This document shows, one piece after another, positions 13,970 through 23,607 of a DNA stretch of 31,259 nucleotides. This stretch comes from an uncultured Collinsella sp. Its GTDB lineage: Bacteria > Actinomycetota > Coriobacteriia > Coriobacteriales > Coriobacteriaceae. The notes below the pieces were generated by a model. That model was given only the letters and a program-made list of their open reading frames with translations. It ran no database searches and was not told where the DNA came from. Position numbers and translations under genes: made by a program. Each line of letters starts with the position of its first letter. The stretch's first letter is position 1. The stretch covers positions 1-31,259 of the forward strand of contig CABQZS010000098.1 in the NCBI GenBank assembly GCA_902468695.1, given 5' to 3'.

Positions 13970-15916
13970 TTAGCTACCGGAATGGCCAGCCGCCGCCTCG
14001 GCGCGCTCGGCATTCCATGCAACGAGCGCCTCGTGGACCGCCTTGGCGACATCGGCAGGTATGCCGCGAACTTGTGCAATCTCCTGCTCGCTTGCCGCAC
14101 GCAAACGCTTCATCGAGCCAAAATGGCGCATAAGGGCACGTTTTCTGGTGGGTCCCACGCCTGGAACGTCATCGAGTACCGAAACCGTCATGGCTTTATC
14201 GCGCAATTCGCGATGGAACGTGATGGCAAAACGGTGCGATTCATCGCGCACCTGTTTAATTAGATAGAGCGAAGCAGACCCGGTCGGCAGCACGACAGGA
14301 GTCTCGTCCCAAGGCACAAAAACTTCCTCGTCGGCCTTTGCCAAGCCACAAACTGGTATATCGAGCCCAAGAGCCTCAAGTTGCTTGATCGCAGCGGTCA
14401 ATTGCGGCTTACCGCCATCGACAACGAGCAAATCGGGGCGCGAGCCAAAGCGCTCGTCGGCCATGCGCTCGGGAGCATAGCGTCGTCCCAAAACCTCGGA
14501 CATCGACACGAAGTCGTTTGCCTCGTCCAATTCGGCCTGAATTTTAAAACGACGGTACTGGCTCTTGTCGGCGCGCCCGTTGGTAAACACCACCATCGAG
14601 GCGACCGTAAAGGTGCCATGCAGTGTAGAGATATCGAAGCACTCGATACGCAACGGCGGCAATGGCAGCGCCAGCGCACTTTCGAGCTCCAGGAGCGCTT
14701 GATTGGTGCGGTCGTCAGCGTACCCCGTTCGCATCATGTAGCGCATGAGGGCATGGCGCGCATTTTTTGATGCCATATCAAGCAGACGGTGCTTCTCGCC
14801 ACGCTGCGGCCTATGGAGATGGCAGGAACGCTCACGCTTGCCCGCAAGCCACTCCCCCAGCGCCTCCGTATCCTCAAGCTCGACAGAGAGGTTTATCTCA
14901 GCTGGAATATCAGCCGTCTCGTCGTAATAGCGCTTAAGAAAGCCCGACTGGAGCTCTTCCTCGTCAACATCAAGACCCTTGTCGAGAATGAACTCGCAGG
15001 TGCGAACTGTTCGGCCCTCGCGAACGACGAAGACGCAAGCGGCGGAGATGGTCTCCTCGCGATAGAAACCGATGACATCGATATCGACACTGGAGGGAAA
15101 AACGACTTGCTGACGATCGTCCAGACCCCTGATGACCTCCAAACGACGTTTGACGCGTGCCGCGCGCTCAAAGTCGAGCGCCTCGGCGGCATCCGTCATC
15201 TCGGAAGTCAGCTCGTCGACGACATCTTTGCGATGGCCCGACAAAAAGCGCTCGACACGCTTGACGTTCTTGGCATAGTCTGCCGGGGAAATCGCGCCGA
15301 CACACGCACCCGGGCCGCGCCCGACATGGTAGTCAAAGCAGGGACGACCGTTTTGCGCGCAAATCATATTGACGATGTCTTCCTCGCCCTTGTGGGACTC
15401 GACGATACGACGACAACGACGCCACTCCGCACAGGATGCGGAGCAGATGGGGATAACCTTGCGCAGCGTATCTATCGTCTCACGTGCCGCACGGCTATCG
15501 GTATAGGGTCCAAAATAGCGCGTTCCCGGCTTATGACGCTCACGCGTGTATTTGATAGCGGGATACAGGTCGCCCTTTGTAATGGCGATAAAGGGATAGC
15601 TCTTGTCATCCTTGAGGTCGACGTTAAAGTACGGATGGTACTGACCAATCAAATTGCGCTCGAGCACCAACGCCTCATGCTCGGTCTCCACCACGATATA
15701 GTCAAAGCTCGCCACCAGCTGCATCATCAGCGGGATCTTTTGACGCTCATCCTGCAGTGTCACGTATTGGCGCATACGGGCGCGCAGGTTTTTCGCCTTG
15801 CCCACGTAGATGACATCGCCCTTGGCATCCTTCCAAAGGTAGCAACCGGGCTGCGTGGGAACGCGCGAAACCTGTTCGGCAAGCGTTGGAATGTTGTCGT
15901 GACCGGCCACACGCAC
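13970..15916 (-). CDS. uvrC: Excinuclease ABC subunit C
   Basis: Dual nuclease of nucleotide excision repair, cutting on both sides of a lesion after UvrB loading. The 648 aa product has the N-terminal GIY-YIG domain (GCYLWKDAKGDVIYVGKAKN near residue 25), a Cys-containing segment, a UVR motif (DAAEALDFERAARVKRRLE), the RNase H-like C-terminal nuclease domain (IECFDISTLHGTFTVASMVV, LLVVDGGKPQ) and a final helix-hairpin-helix (VLDDVPGVGPTRKRALMRHF). The GTG at 15916 follows the murJ stop directly; a second in-frame GTG at 15910 is also possible. It is probably last in a ybaK-murJ-uvrC transcript. Confidence 0.97.
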   Translation of the reverse strand: MRVAGHDNIPTLAEQVSRVPTQPGCYLWKDAKGDVIYVGKAKNLRARMRQYVTLQDERQKIPLMMQLVASFDYIVVETEHEALVLERNLIGQYHPYFNVDLKDDKSYPFIAITKGDLYPAIKYTRERHKPGTRYFGPYTDSRAARETIDTLRKVIPICSASCAEWRRCRRIVESHKGEEDIVNMICAQNGRPCFDYHVGRGPGACVGAISPADYAKNVKRVERFLSGHRKDVVDELTSEMTDAAEALDFERAARVKRRLEVIRGLDDRQQVVFPSSVDIDVIGFYREETISAACVFVVREGRTVRTCEFILDKGLDVDEEELQSGFLKRYYDETADIPAEINLSVELEDTEALGEWLAGKRERSCHLHRPQRGEKHRLLDMASKNARHALMRYMMRTGYADDRTNQALLELESALALPLPPLRIECFDISTLHGTFTVASMVVFTNGRADKSQYRRFKIQAELDEANDFVSMSEVLGRRYAPERMADERFGSRPDLLVVDGGKPQLTAAIKQLEALGLDIPVCGLAKADEEVFVPWDETPVVLPTGSASLYLIKQVRDESHRFAITFHRELRDKAMTVSVLDDVPGVGPTRKRALMRHFGSMKRLRAASEQEIAQVRGIPADVAKAVHEALVAWNAERAEAAAGHSGS

Positions 15917-17599
15917 CTACTTGCGACGAAGCAGCGCCGAGACCTCGGGCATCTTAAGGACGACGGCAAGGCCAAAGGTAACAGCAAGCGAGACGACACC
16001 CGCAACGCAAACATAGCCAAGAGTAATCAGAATCGAGCCGCCAAGTGCCCCGACAAAGTGCTCGAGCGCCCACATGACGCCGGCGCCTGCGGCAGCACCC
16101 AGGCCACCGAGCAAAAGGCCAAAGAAACCGCCATGCAGGATAGATTTGACCTGAAGGCCACGCAGACGACGACGCAGCCACCACAGCGAACAGCCGACCA
16201 AGATCACGTAGTCGACGACATACGAAAGCGCAATTGCCGGCATGCCGAAGCCCAGCACAACGCCAAACAGCAGAACCGAGCCGGCCTGGCCGATGGCGGA
16301 ATACAGGCAATAGCGGCTATAGGGCTTCATGTCGAGCAAGGCAGAGAAGCTCTTCTGCATCAACACGACCACGCCGTAGAGCGGCAGCGAGAACGCCAGG
16401 TAGACAAGGAACTCGGACACCAGCGCCACGCCGGACTCATCAAACTTGCCGGCACAGTAAATCATGTTGAGCGGACGCGCGAAGACAATCAGGTACAGCG
16501 CGAACGGAATCAGGAAGAACAGCATCTGGGCGACGCCACGCGAAATGCCCGTGCGAACGCTGTCGTAATCCTTCTCCTGTGCATCGTGAGAGAGCTCGGT
16601 ATAGAGCGCCGTCGAAAGCGAGGCGGCAATCAGCGCGTAGGGCAGCGTGTACCACAGGCGCGCATAAGCGATGACGGAAGGACCCGTCTCGGGCTGGACC
16701 ACCAGCGCGGCAGCGTTGGTGATAGAAGTCGAGACAAACATGCACACCGTGGCGAGCAGCGTCGGGATACCGAGCGCAATCGTCTGGCGCAGCGCGGGGT
16801 CCTTAAAGTCGATATGGATATGGGGATGCACGCCGTGCTTGCGAAGCGCGGGAATCTGACATGCCATCTGAACAAAGACACCGAGGGTCGTACCGGCCGC
16901 AATCAAGATGATGCCGGCACGTTCGCCAAACTGCGCGGACACGGGCGCAAAACCCATAAAGCTCGCAATGACGATCACATTGTTGAGGACCGGGGCAAAC
17001 GTCGACCAGAAGTAGTCGCGGTGTGCGTTGAGAACGCCCGAGAACACCGAGCCCAAACCATAAAACAGAATCTGGATGGCAAAGAAACGGAACATGAACG
17101 CAGCGGTATCCATGCTGCCGCCGTCACCCGAAAGGAACGATTGCGTCCAGATAAAGCCCGGGGCGAACACGGTCCCCAGCAACGAAATGCCACCCAGTAC
17201 CAGAAGCAGAATGCCGAGCAGGTTGCCCACGTACTCGTTCGAGGCCTCGCGACCCTGCTCACGCCTCACGCCCATGTACACGGGCAAAAACGCCGTCACG
17301 AGCATGCCGCCCATCACGAGTTCGTAGAGCATATTGGGCAGGTTGTTGGCGACCTGATAGGAGGACGAGAGCAGCGACATGCCGATAGCGGCCGCCATTG
17401 CCCACGTGCGGATAAAACCGGTGACGCGAGACACGATAGTCAGGATGGTCATAAGCCCGGCGGAACGACCAACCGTGGAGTAGTCCGACGAACCCATGTC
17501 GTCAGTGTCATCTCGCGACGAAGAAGCTTCGGATGAGGGTGTCTGAGGCGCAGATTCTTTTGCAAAATGAGCTCCGCGCTTCAATTCTTCCTGCGGCAT
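15917..17599 (-). CDS. murJ: MurJ/MviN lipid II flippase
   Basis: Polytopic membrane protein of the MOP superfamily that moves lipid II across the membrane for peptidoglycan synthesis. It has 560 aa. A cytoplasmic, Ser- and acid-rich N-terminal tail of about 45 residues comes first, then about 14 membrane segments. Typical blocks are TILTIVSRVTGFIRTWAMAA, ANNLPNMLYELVMGGMLVTA and FAPVLNNVIVIASF. Actinobacterial MurJ proteins can carry long cytoplasmic pseudokinase tails; none is present here. The ATG comes 3 nt after the ybaK stop, and uvrC starts right after its own stop, so the three genes look co-transcribed. Confidence 0.94.
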   Translation of the reverse strand: MPQEELKRGAHFAKESAPQTPSSEASSSRDDTDDMGSSDYSTVGRSAGLMTILTIVSRVTGFIRTWAMAAAIGMSLLSSSYQVANNLPNMLYELVMGGMLVTAFLPVYMGVRREQGREASNEYVGNLLGILLLVLGGISLLGTVFAPGFIWTQSFLSGDGGSMDTAAFMFRFFAIQILFYGLGSVFSGVLNAHRDYFWSTFAPVLNNVIVIASFMGFAPVSAQFGERAGIILIAAGTTLGVFVQMACQIPALRKHGVHPHIHIDFKDPALRQTIALGIPTLLATVCMFVSTSITNAAALVVQPETGPSVIAYARLWYTLPYALIAASLSTALYTELSHDAQEKDYDSVRTGISRGVAQMLFFLIPFALYLIVFARPLNMIYCAGKFDESGVALVSEFLVYLAFSLPLYGVVVLMQKSFSALLDMKPYSRYCLYSAIGQAGSVLLFGVVLGFGMPAIALSYVVDYVILVGCSLWWLRRRLRGLQVKSILHGGFFGLLLGGLGAAAGAGVMWALEHFVGALGGSILITLGYVCVAGVVSLAVTFGLAVVLKMPEVSALLRRK

Positions 17600-17602
17600 C
17601 GC

Positions 17603-18103
17603 TCAGTCCTCTCTCGTAATCGCGGCAACCGTCGCCCCGCAAAATGCAATTAAATCATCGGGTGCAAGCTCGAGCTGATAACCACGCTTGCCTCCCGATA
17701 TAAAAATGGTATCCCAAAGGACACACGTCTCATCAATGAGCGTCCGGTAGCGTTTTTTCATACCGACCGGGCTGCAGCCGCCGCGAACGTAGCCAGTCGC
17801 CGCAAGCAAATCCTTCACATGCATCATGGCCAAGGACTTCTCCCCCGCGGCACGCGCGGCGGACTTTAAATCGAGCTCGTCGGCAACAGGGATGCAGCAC
17901 ACGACATAGTCGTTGGACGGTGTCACACAGACCAAAGTCTTAAATCCTTGACCGGGCTCCTCGCCAAGCTGCTCCGAAATCGCGACCCCCAGGCCCACCG
18001 ACTCATCGCCATCGTCTTCGTACGTATGTAGAACATAGGAAATGCCGGCGCTTTCCAGCTCGCGCATCGCATTGGTTTTTGGCGTCTTTACAGCCTTTGC
18101 CAT
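17603..18103 (-). CDS. ybaK: YbaK/EbsC-family aminoacyl-tRNA deacylase
   Basis: Cytosolic trans-editing enzyme that removes Cys from misacylated tRNA-Pro. The 166 aa product starts MAKAVKTPKTNAMRELESAG at the ATG at 18103, with AAAGG upstream; the frame is open further upstream without a ribosome site. Family blocks are LGEEPGQGFKTLVC, the catalytic-lysine region AARAAGEKSLAMM, GYVRGGCSPVGMKKRY and the C-terminal FISGGKRGYQLELAPDDL. It is the first gene of the probable ybaK-murJ-uvrC unit. Confidence 0.92.
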   Translation of the reverse strand: MAKAVKTPKTNAMRELESAGISYVLHTYEDDGDESVGLGVAISEQLGEEPGQGFKTLVCVTPSNDYVVCCIPVADELDLKSAARAAGEKSLAMMHVKDLLAATGYVRGGCSPVGMKKRYRTLIDETCVLWDTIFISGGKRGYQLELAPDDLIAFCGATVAAITRED

Positions 18104-18140
18104 GACATATCCTTTCCCTCGCATTCGGACGCAAGGATTA

Positions 18141-18172
18141 AGTATATGTCCAATTCGGCTGCATACGTCACT
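18141..18172 (-). promoter_or_regulatory. Possible ybaK promoter
   Basis: The minus strand has TATACT (18146-18141, 5 of 6) about 37 nt before the ybaK ATG, with TGACGT-like -35 sequence some 18 nt upstream. It lies just downstream of the uvrA terminal hairpin. Confidence 0.4.
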
Positions 18173-18184
18173 TCGGCACAGCAA

Positions 18185-18215
18185 GCGCCATCGAATCACA
18201 AGGAGTCGATGGCGC
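18185..18215 (-). terminator. Hairpin after uvrA
   Basis: GCGCCATCGA (18185-18194) and TCGATGGCGC (18206-18215) are perfect 10 bp arms around an 11 nt loop, 20 nt past the uvrA stop. Only TTGCTGT follows on the minus strand, so termination is probably incomplete or factor-assisted. Confidence 0.55.
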
Positions 18216-18235
18216 CCATAAACTGAATCGCCTAT

Positions 18236-21115
18236 TTATTGAGCATCAAGTTGAGCCTGACGCTCCCGGTCGCGCCTGAGCAACGGCGCCAAAAACTTGC
18301 CCGTATAACTCTGCGGACAGTCCGCAACCTGCTCCGGTGTGCCCGAAACCACGACGGTTCCGCCGCCGTTACCGCCCTCGGGACCCATATCGATCAGGCG
18401 GTCGGCAACCTTGATGACATCAAGGTTGTGTTCAATCACCAGCACCGTGTTGCCCGCATCGACCAAGCGCTGTAGCACATCGAGCAGCTGGCGGACGTCC
18501 TCAAAATGAAGGCCGGTCGTCGGCTCGTCCAAAATATAGAACGTCTTGCCCGTCTGGCGTCGATGAAGCTCCTTAGCGAGCTTCACACGCTGCGCCTCGC
18601 CGCCCGAGAGCGTCGTGGCGGGCTGGCCCAGACTCACGTAGCCCAAGCCTACATCGTACAGCGTCTGGAGCTTTCGCTTGATCTGCGGGATATTCCCAAA
18701 GAAGGCCAGCGCCTCGGTGACGCTCATGTCTAGCACGTCCGAGATGGTCTTGCCACGGTAGGTGACCTCGAGTGTCTCGCGGTTGTAGCGTTTACCGCCG
18801 CAAACTTCGCAAGGAACGTAGATATCGGGAAGGAAGTGCATCTCGATCTTGATCTGTCCGTCGCCCTTGCACGCCTCACAGCGCCCGCCACTCACATTAA
18901 AGGAGAAACGACCCGGCGAGTAGCCGCGCGCCTTCGACTCCGGCGTACTCGCAAACAGCGCGCGAAGATCATCCCACAGGCCGATATAGGTAGCAGGGTT
19001 GGAACGCGGCGTGCGGCCAATCGGCGACTGGTCGATATCGATAACCTTATCGATACACTCGATGCCCTCGATTTTCTTATACGGACCCACAGGGCGCGTC
19101 GAACGGTGAATGGCATTCGTAAGGGCAGGCGCAATGGTGTCGGTAACCAGGGAGCTCTTGCCCGATCCCGACACGCCAGTAACAACCGTAAGCGTACCAA
19201 ACTCGATCTTGGCGGTAACGTTTTTGAGGTTGTTGGCTCGAGCGCCCGTAATTTTAAGGCAGCCACGACCGGGCTTGCGCCGTTCATCAGGCACCCGGAT
19301 CATTCGTTTGCCGGTCAGATAAGCGCCCGTCATCGACTCAGGACAAGCCATGATATCGGCAGGCGTTCCCGCCGCGACTACGTGTCCGCCGTTGACGCCG
19401 GCGCCGGGCCCCATGTCGATCACGTAGTCGGCGGCACGGATTGTATCCTCGTCGTGTTCGACAACGATAACGGTATTGCCGATATCGCGCAGGCGCTCGA
19501 GCGTCTTGATCAGGCGCTCGTTGTCACGCTGATGAAGACCGATCGAGGGCTCATCCAGAATATAGAGCACGCCCATGAGACCCGCGCCGATCTGCGTTGC
19601 TAGGCGAATACGCTGCGCCTCGCCACCAGAAAGCGTCGCCGAGGCACGATCGAGCGTCAGATAGTCGAGTCCAACATCGACCAGAAAACGCAAGCGCTCC
19701 AGGATTTCCTTGACGATGCGCCCGCCGATAAACTGTTGGCGCTCGGTGAGCTCCAGGCCCTCAAAAAACTCGAGCGACTCACGGCACGACAGGCAACAAA
19801 CCTCGTAAATGGACTTGCCGCCCACGGTGACGGCGAGCATCTCAGGGCGCAAACGAGCGCCGTGGCAGCTCGAGCACGGTTCCTCGCGAATGTACTTCTC
19901 CAAGCGCGCCTTGGTGTTCTCGTTCGTCGTCTCGGTATAGCGTTCGTACAGGATGTTGCGAACGCCCGAAAACTTGGTATCCCACTGGCTGCGACGTCCG
20001 TCGAGTTTTTGGTAGTCGACCGAGATCTTCGTATCGCCCAGGCCATCCAAGAATGCACGACGCACGCGAGGGGGCAAGTCCCCCCACGGCGTATCGGTGC
20101 TCACCTTAAAGTGTTTGCAGACCGCAGCAAAAATCTGCGGATAGTAGTTCGAATTGCCGAACAGGCTACCAAAGACTCCGTCGGCAATGGACTTCGAGGG
20201 GTCCTCGATCAGCGCCTCGGCATCAACGGTTTTCTTAAAGCCCAGGCCGTCGCACTCAGGACATGCGCCATAGGGAGCGTTGAACGAAAAATCACGCGGC
20301 TGAAGATCGTCAATGGAGTGACCATGCTCCGGGCACGCCAAGGCCAACGAATACTCCAGCAGCTCGCCCTCGGTCCCCTCGGGAGCATCACGATCGGGCA
20401 GCATGTACACGTTTACATTGCCGTGAGCCAGCGCGGTCGCCTGCTCAACAGACTCGGCGATACGGCCCAGAGAGTTCTCACGGATCACGATGCGATCGAC
20501 CACGACCTCGATATCGTGCTTGAACTTCTTGTCAAGATCGATCGGATCGTCGAGCGAGCGCACTTCACCGTCGACACGCACGCGGCTAAAGCCCTCGGCG
20601 CGAAGGTCCTCAAACAGTTTGGTGTACTCGCCTTTTCGCCCGCGCACCACCGGTGCCAGCACAAACGCGCGGCGGCCCTCCCCCGCCGCCAAGACCTTGT
20701 CGGCAACCTGGTCGGTCGTCTGACGCTCAATGACGCGGCCGCATTCGGGGCAGTGCGGGGTGCCCACACGGGCGAACAGCAGGCGCAGATAGTCATAAAT
20801 CTCGGTTACGGTGCCAACCGTCGAGCGAGGGTTTTTAGACGTCGTCTTTTGGTCAATCGACACCGCCGGCGAAAGGCCGTCGATTGAATCCAAGTCGGGT
20901 TTGTCCATCTGGCCCAAGAACTGGCGCGCATAGCTCGAAAGGCTCTCGACGTATCGACGCTGGCCCTCGGCATAGATAGTGTCAAATGCCAGCGAACTCT
21001 TGCCCGAGCCAGAAAGACCGGTAATGACCACGAGTTGGTCACGCGGAATGGAAACATCGATATCACGGAGGTTGTGCTCACGAGCGCCGCGAATAACGAT
21101 AGAAGAATCAGACAT
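18236..21115 (-). CDS. uvrA: Excinuclease ABC subunit A
   Basis: Damage-sensing ATPase of nucleotide excision repair, 959 aa, of normal length. Two ABC modules are visible: Walker A GLSGSGKSS near residue 35 and GVSGSGKSS in the second half, each with an LSGGEAQRIRLA or LSGGEAQRVKLA signature and Walker B ILDEPS/ILDEPT. Zinc-binding cysteines occur in CPECGR, CSSCHGARLRPE, CEACKGDG and CEVCGGKRYN. The start is the ATG at 21115, five nt after AAGGAG; the 22 codons upstream have no ribosome site. It is divergent from the LTA-synthase-like gene, and a LexA-like dyad lies 62 bp upstream. Confidence 0.98.
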   Translation of the reverse strand: MSDSSIVIRGAREHNLRDIDVSIPRDQLVVITGLSGSGKSSLAFDTIYAEGQRRYVESLSSYARQFLGQMDKPDLDSIDGLSPAVSIDQKTTSKNPRSTVGTVTEIYDYLRLLFARVGTPHCPECGRVIERQTTDQVADKVLAAGEGRRAFVLAPVVRGRKGEYTKLFEDLRAEGFSRVRVDGEVRSLDDPIDLDKKFKHDIEVVVDRIVIRENSLGRIAESVEQATALAHGNVNVYMLPDRDAPEGTEGELLEYSLALACPEHGHSIDDLQPRDFSFNAPYGACPECDGLGFKKTVDAEALIEDPSKSIADGVFGSLFGNSNYYPQIFAAVCKHFKVSTDTPWGDLPPRVRRAFLDGLGDTKISVDYQKLDGRRSQWDTKFSGVRNILYERYTETTNENTKARLEKYIREEPCSSCHGARLRPEMLAVTVGGKSIYEVCCLSCRESLEFFEGLELTERQQFIGGRIVKEILERLRFLVDVGLDYLTLDRASATLSGGEAQRIRLATQIGAGLMGVLYILDEPSIGLHQRDNERLIKTLERLRDIGNTVIVVEHDEDTIRAADYVIDMGPGAGVNGGHVVAAGTPADIMACPESMTGAYLTGKRMIRVPDERRKPGRGCLKITGARANNLKNVTAKIEFGTLTVVTGVSGSGKSSLVTDTIAPALTNAIHRSTRPVGPYKKIEGIECIDKVIDIDQSPIGRTPRSNPATYIGLWDDLRALFASTPESKARGYSPGRFSFNVSGGRCEACKGDGQIKIEMHFLPDIYVPCEVCGGKRYNRETLEVTYRGKTISDVLDMSVTEALAFFGNIPQIKRKLQTLYDVGLGYVSLGQPATTLSGGEAQRVKLAKELHRRQTGKTFYILDEPTTGLHFEDVRQLLDVLQRLVDAGNTVLVIEHNLDVIKVADRLIDMGPEGGNGGGTVVVSGTPEQVADCPQSYTGKFLAPLLRRDRERQAQLDAQ

Positions 21116-21176
21116 GGAAGCTCCTTGCCTCCTATTGCATCGAATCATACTGTCGATGAGTTTAGCGCACTCGACG

Positions 21177-21190
21177 CGCACAGATGTTCG
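21177..21190. promoter_or_regulatory. Candidate LexA (SOS) box upstream of uvrA
   Basis: The plus strand reads CGCACAGATGTTCG. The actinobacterial/Bacillus-type LexA site is CGAAC-N4-GTTCG, so nine of ten conserved positions match. It lies in the divergent uvrA gap at a position suitable for repression of uvrA. Nothing similar was seen before uvrB or uvrC. Confidence 0.5.
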
Positions 21191-21308
21191 TAATACAAGA
21201 TTCGCAGACCTTTAGCTTTGCGTATCGGGCGCTTTGTTTCTCGAAATGCCGTGGAAAGGTTACAGTAATCTAATACTGAACTTAATTTGCCGTAACAGAG
21301 GAACGTCC

Positions 21309-23462
21309 ATGACCGAAGATATCCCCCTTGAAATCACTTCGAGCGACATGGCCAATCTGCCCATATTCATCGCCATCCTTATCGTGGCCACCGTCGTCGT
21401 GCGCGTGTATTTTTCAATCAAACACAATGAAAAGCCGCCCATTGCCCGCGTCTTTTGGTGCGCGACGCTCCTCATCCCGCTCGGCATGGTAGCTGCATGG
21501 ATTACGAATCAATTGCTCGTAAATGAGGACAGTTCCCTATGGGTCCTTTCTTATTCGGCGCTCGGTGCTGCCGCCGTCATACTTCTTGTCGAGCCCTTGG
21601 TTTCGGGACTTATCGACCAAACCGATCTTGCGACGGGAACGGTTGCCTGTATTTGCCGTGACATCCTTGTCATCGCCGCCGTTTCAGCGCTCTCGTTCGT
21701 TTCACTCGAAATTGCCTGCAACGAAACGTTCTATCGCATTCCCGCCAACTCATTCGGGTTTTCCGCCGGGCTGCTCGCGACGGTTCTGCTCTCCCTTTAT
21801 TTGCTGGGACAGCGTCATGGAGGCGTCATGGCCCTCGTGCCCGTCGCCTGCTGCATCCTTGGCATTGCCGAGCACTTCGTCATAACGTTTAAAGGCGAAG
21901 CCATCCTGCCAAGCGATATCTTGGCCCTTGGCACCGCAATGGAGGTGAGCGAGGGATACGAGTTTACCTTTACCGCCGGAATCGTAACCTCTCTCGCCCT
22001 GCTGGAGATTTCCCTGGGGCTTCTTTCGCTTATCCGTCCGCGAAAGCTCCGTACGCCCACCCATGTCTTCCCCGCAATCGCCGCTAACCTCTGTGCTTTT
22101 CTGTTAGTGACCGTTGTGGGGCTCTCGGGCTTTTCCAGCATCGACTTGGAGCAGGCGCTGAATTTTGGATTTGACCGTTGGCAGCCCATCACCACATATG
22201 CGTCTCAGGGTTTTATCACTTCGTTCACCGAGATGGTCAACGAGTTGCCCATTGAGAAGCCCGAAGACTATACGTCCGATGAGGCGCAGAGCATCGAGCA
22301 GGAGCTCGCCGCCGCCTACGACAGCACGTATGGCTCGAGCGAGCAACGCGCGGCGGCCGTTGCCCAGTTCAATGAAATCAAGCCGACGATTGTTGCCGTC
22401 ATGAACGAGAGTTTTAGCGACCTTTCGTGCTTTGAGCAGCTCCAGGCGGCCGGGTACACCGGCCCCGCATTCTACAACTCGCTTCCCGACACGCTTGTTC
22501 GCGGCACCATGCTCGCTTCGGTCACCGGTGGCGGAACGGCAAACTCCGAATTCGAATTTTTGACCGGAGCGACAACGGCCTTTGTCGGATTAGGCAAGAT
22601 CCCCTATCAGCTGTATCAGATGAATGGCGTCAACAGCCTGGCAAAGGACCTTAAAGAGCTTGGGTATACCGCTACCGCTATGCACCCGCAAAACCCCGTC
22701 AACTACCATCGAGATAAAATCTATCAGCAGCTGGGCTTTGGAGACTTTCTTTCAATCGGCGATTTCGAAGGTGCGCCCTGTTACCATGCCGGCGTATGCG
22801 ACTACGCCACCTACGACAAGATACTCGACCTGCTTAGAACCGACGAAGCACCGCAGTTCATCTTTGACGTCACGATGCAAAATCACGGCGGCTACGACTA
22901 TGGCACCGTTCCCGCCGAAGAGCTGACAAACTATTGGGTCGAGGGAGCCAGCGAGGGCGCCAATAGCGCGCTCAACACCTATCTCACCTGCATCAACGCA
23001 TCCGACCGGGACCTCGAGTACTTTATCAACGAGCTCCGCAATATCGGCAGACCGGTTGTCCTTGTCTTTTTTGGCGACCATCAGCCGAGCGCCGCAACGA
23101 CTCTCAACGACGAGCTGTACCCTCAGGAAGATACGGCAAGCCACGCTTTCCGTGTCTATCAGTCGACCTATTTCGTCTGGGCTAACTATGAAATCGCCGG
23201 CAATACCGAGCTCAACGTCTACGACACCGTCGGGGCAAACGAGATTGCAGCCATTACCCTTAATAAGATCGGCGCCCCGCTCACCGACTATCAAAAGGCC
23301 CTGCTTGCAACAAGGTCAGATGTGCCCACCATCAATGTCGCCGGCTACCTTGGTGCCGACGGGCTGCGCTACGACTTGGAATCTGAAGACAGCCCATACG
23401 CCTCGACGATCGACAAGCTGCAGCGCATGCAATACCTCGAGTTTGCCAGCAAAGTTCAGTAA
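21309..23462 (+). CDS. LTA synthase-family membrane phosphoglycerol transferase-like protein
   Basis: Membrane protein of 717 aa with about eight membrane segments in the first 280 residues, followed by an extracytoplasmic sulfatase-fold domain. The active-site pattern of LtaS-type enzymes is present: metal ligand Glu367 in MNESFSDL, nucleophile Thr410 in GGGTANSEFEFLTG, His526 in MQNHGGYDYG, and Asp590-His591 in FFGDHQPS. These enzymes transfer glycerol-phosphate (or related groups) from lipid donors to cell-surface polymers. The N-terminal part has more membrane segments than the five of classical LtaS, so the acceptor may differ. The start is the ATG at 21309, after AGAGGAAC. It is the first plus-strand gene of the central block. 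Confidence 0.88.
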   Translation: MTEDIPLEITSSDMANLPIFIAILIVATVVVRVYFSIKHNEKPPIARVFWCATLLIPLGMVAAWITNQLLVNEDSSLWVLSYSALGAAAVILLVEPLVSGLIDQTDLATGTVACICRDILVIAAVSALSFVSLEIACNETFYRIPANSFGFSAGLLATVLLSLYLLGQRHGGVMALVPVACCILGIAEHFVITFKGEAILPSDILALGTAMEVSEGYEFTFTAGIVTSLALLEISLGLLSLIRPRKLRTPTHVFPAIAANLCAFLLVTVVGLSGFSSIDLEQALNFGFDRWQPITTYASQGFITSFTEMVNELPIEKPEDYTSDEAQSIEQELAAAYDSTYGSSEQRAAAVAQFNEIKPTIVAVMNESFSDLSCFEQLQAAGYTGPAFYNSLPDTLVRGTMLASVTGGGTANSEFEFLTGATTAFVGLGKIPYQLYQMNGVNSLAKDLKELGYTATAMHPQNPVNYHRDKIYQQLGFGDFLSIGDFEGAPCYHAGVCDYATYDKILDLLRTDEAPQFIFDVTMQNHGGYDYGTVPAEELTNYWVEGASEGANSALNTYLTCINASDRDLEYFINELRNIGRPVVLVFFGDHQPSAATTLNDELYPQEDTASHAFRVYQSTYFVWANYEIAGNTELNVYDTVGANEIAAITLNKIGAPLTDYQKALLATRSDVPTINVAGYLGADGLRYDLESEDSPYASTIDKLQRMQYLEFASKVQ

Positions 23463-23522
23463 GCCCGCCCATTCGCTTGGACCCATCGTATTGCAAGCAC
23501 GCTCGGCCCAAATGCATCGCAA

Positions 23523-23552
23523 ATGACTCCCGCTCGCAAACGAGGGTACAAT
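23523..23552 (+). promoter_or_regulatory. Probable promoter of the mrp gene
   Basis: ATGACT (23523-23528, 4 of 6) and TACAAT (23547-23552, 5 of 6) are separated by 18 nt. Transcription would begin near 23559 and give a leader of about 50 nt to the ATG at 23608. Confidence 0.5.
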
Positions 23553-23607
23553 GACGCTCGTGTCACATCACGGGGCCCCGGCCCCAACATATACAAAGGA
23601 GTCATAC

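Noticed and set aside
13897..14100. Short minus-strand frame at the 3' end of uvrC
   Set aside because: It is in another frame within uvrC and the AT-rich gap, with no ribosome site or recognisable product.
14789..17536. Plus-strand 915-codon open frame
   Set aside because: It is antisense to uvrC and murJ and rich in Arg, His, Asn and Gln. It matches no family and is explained by codon bias of the real genes.
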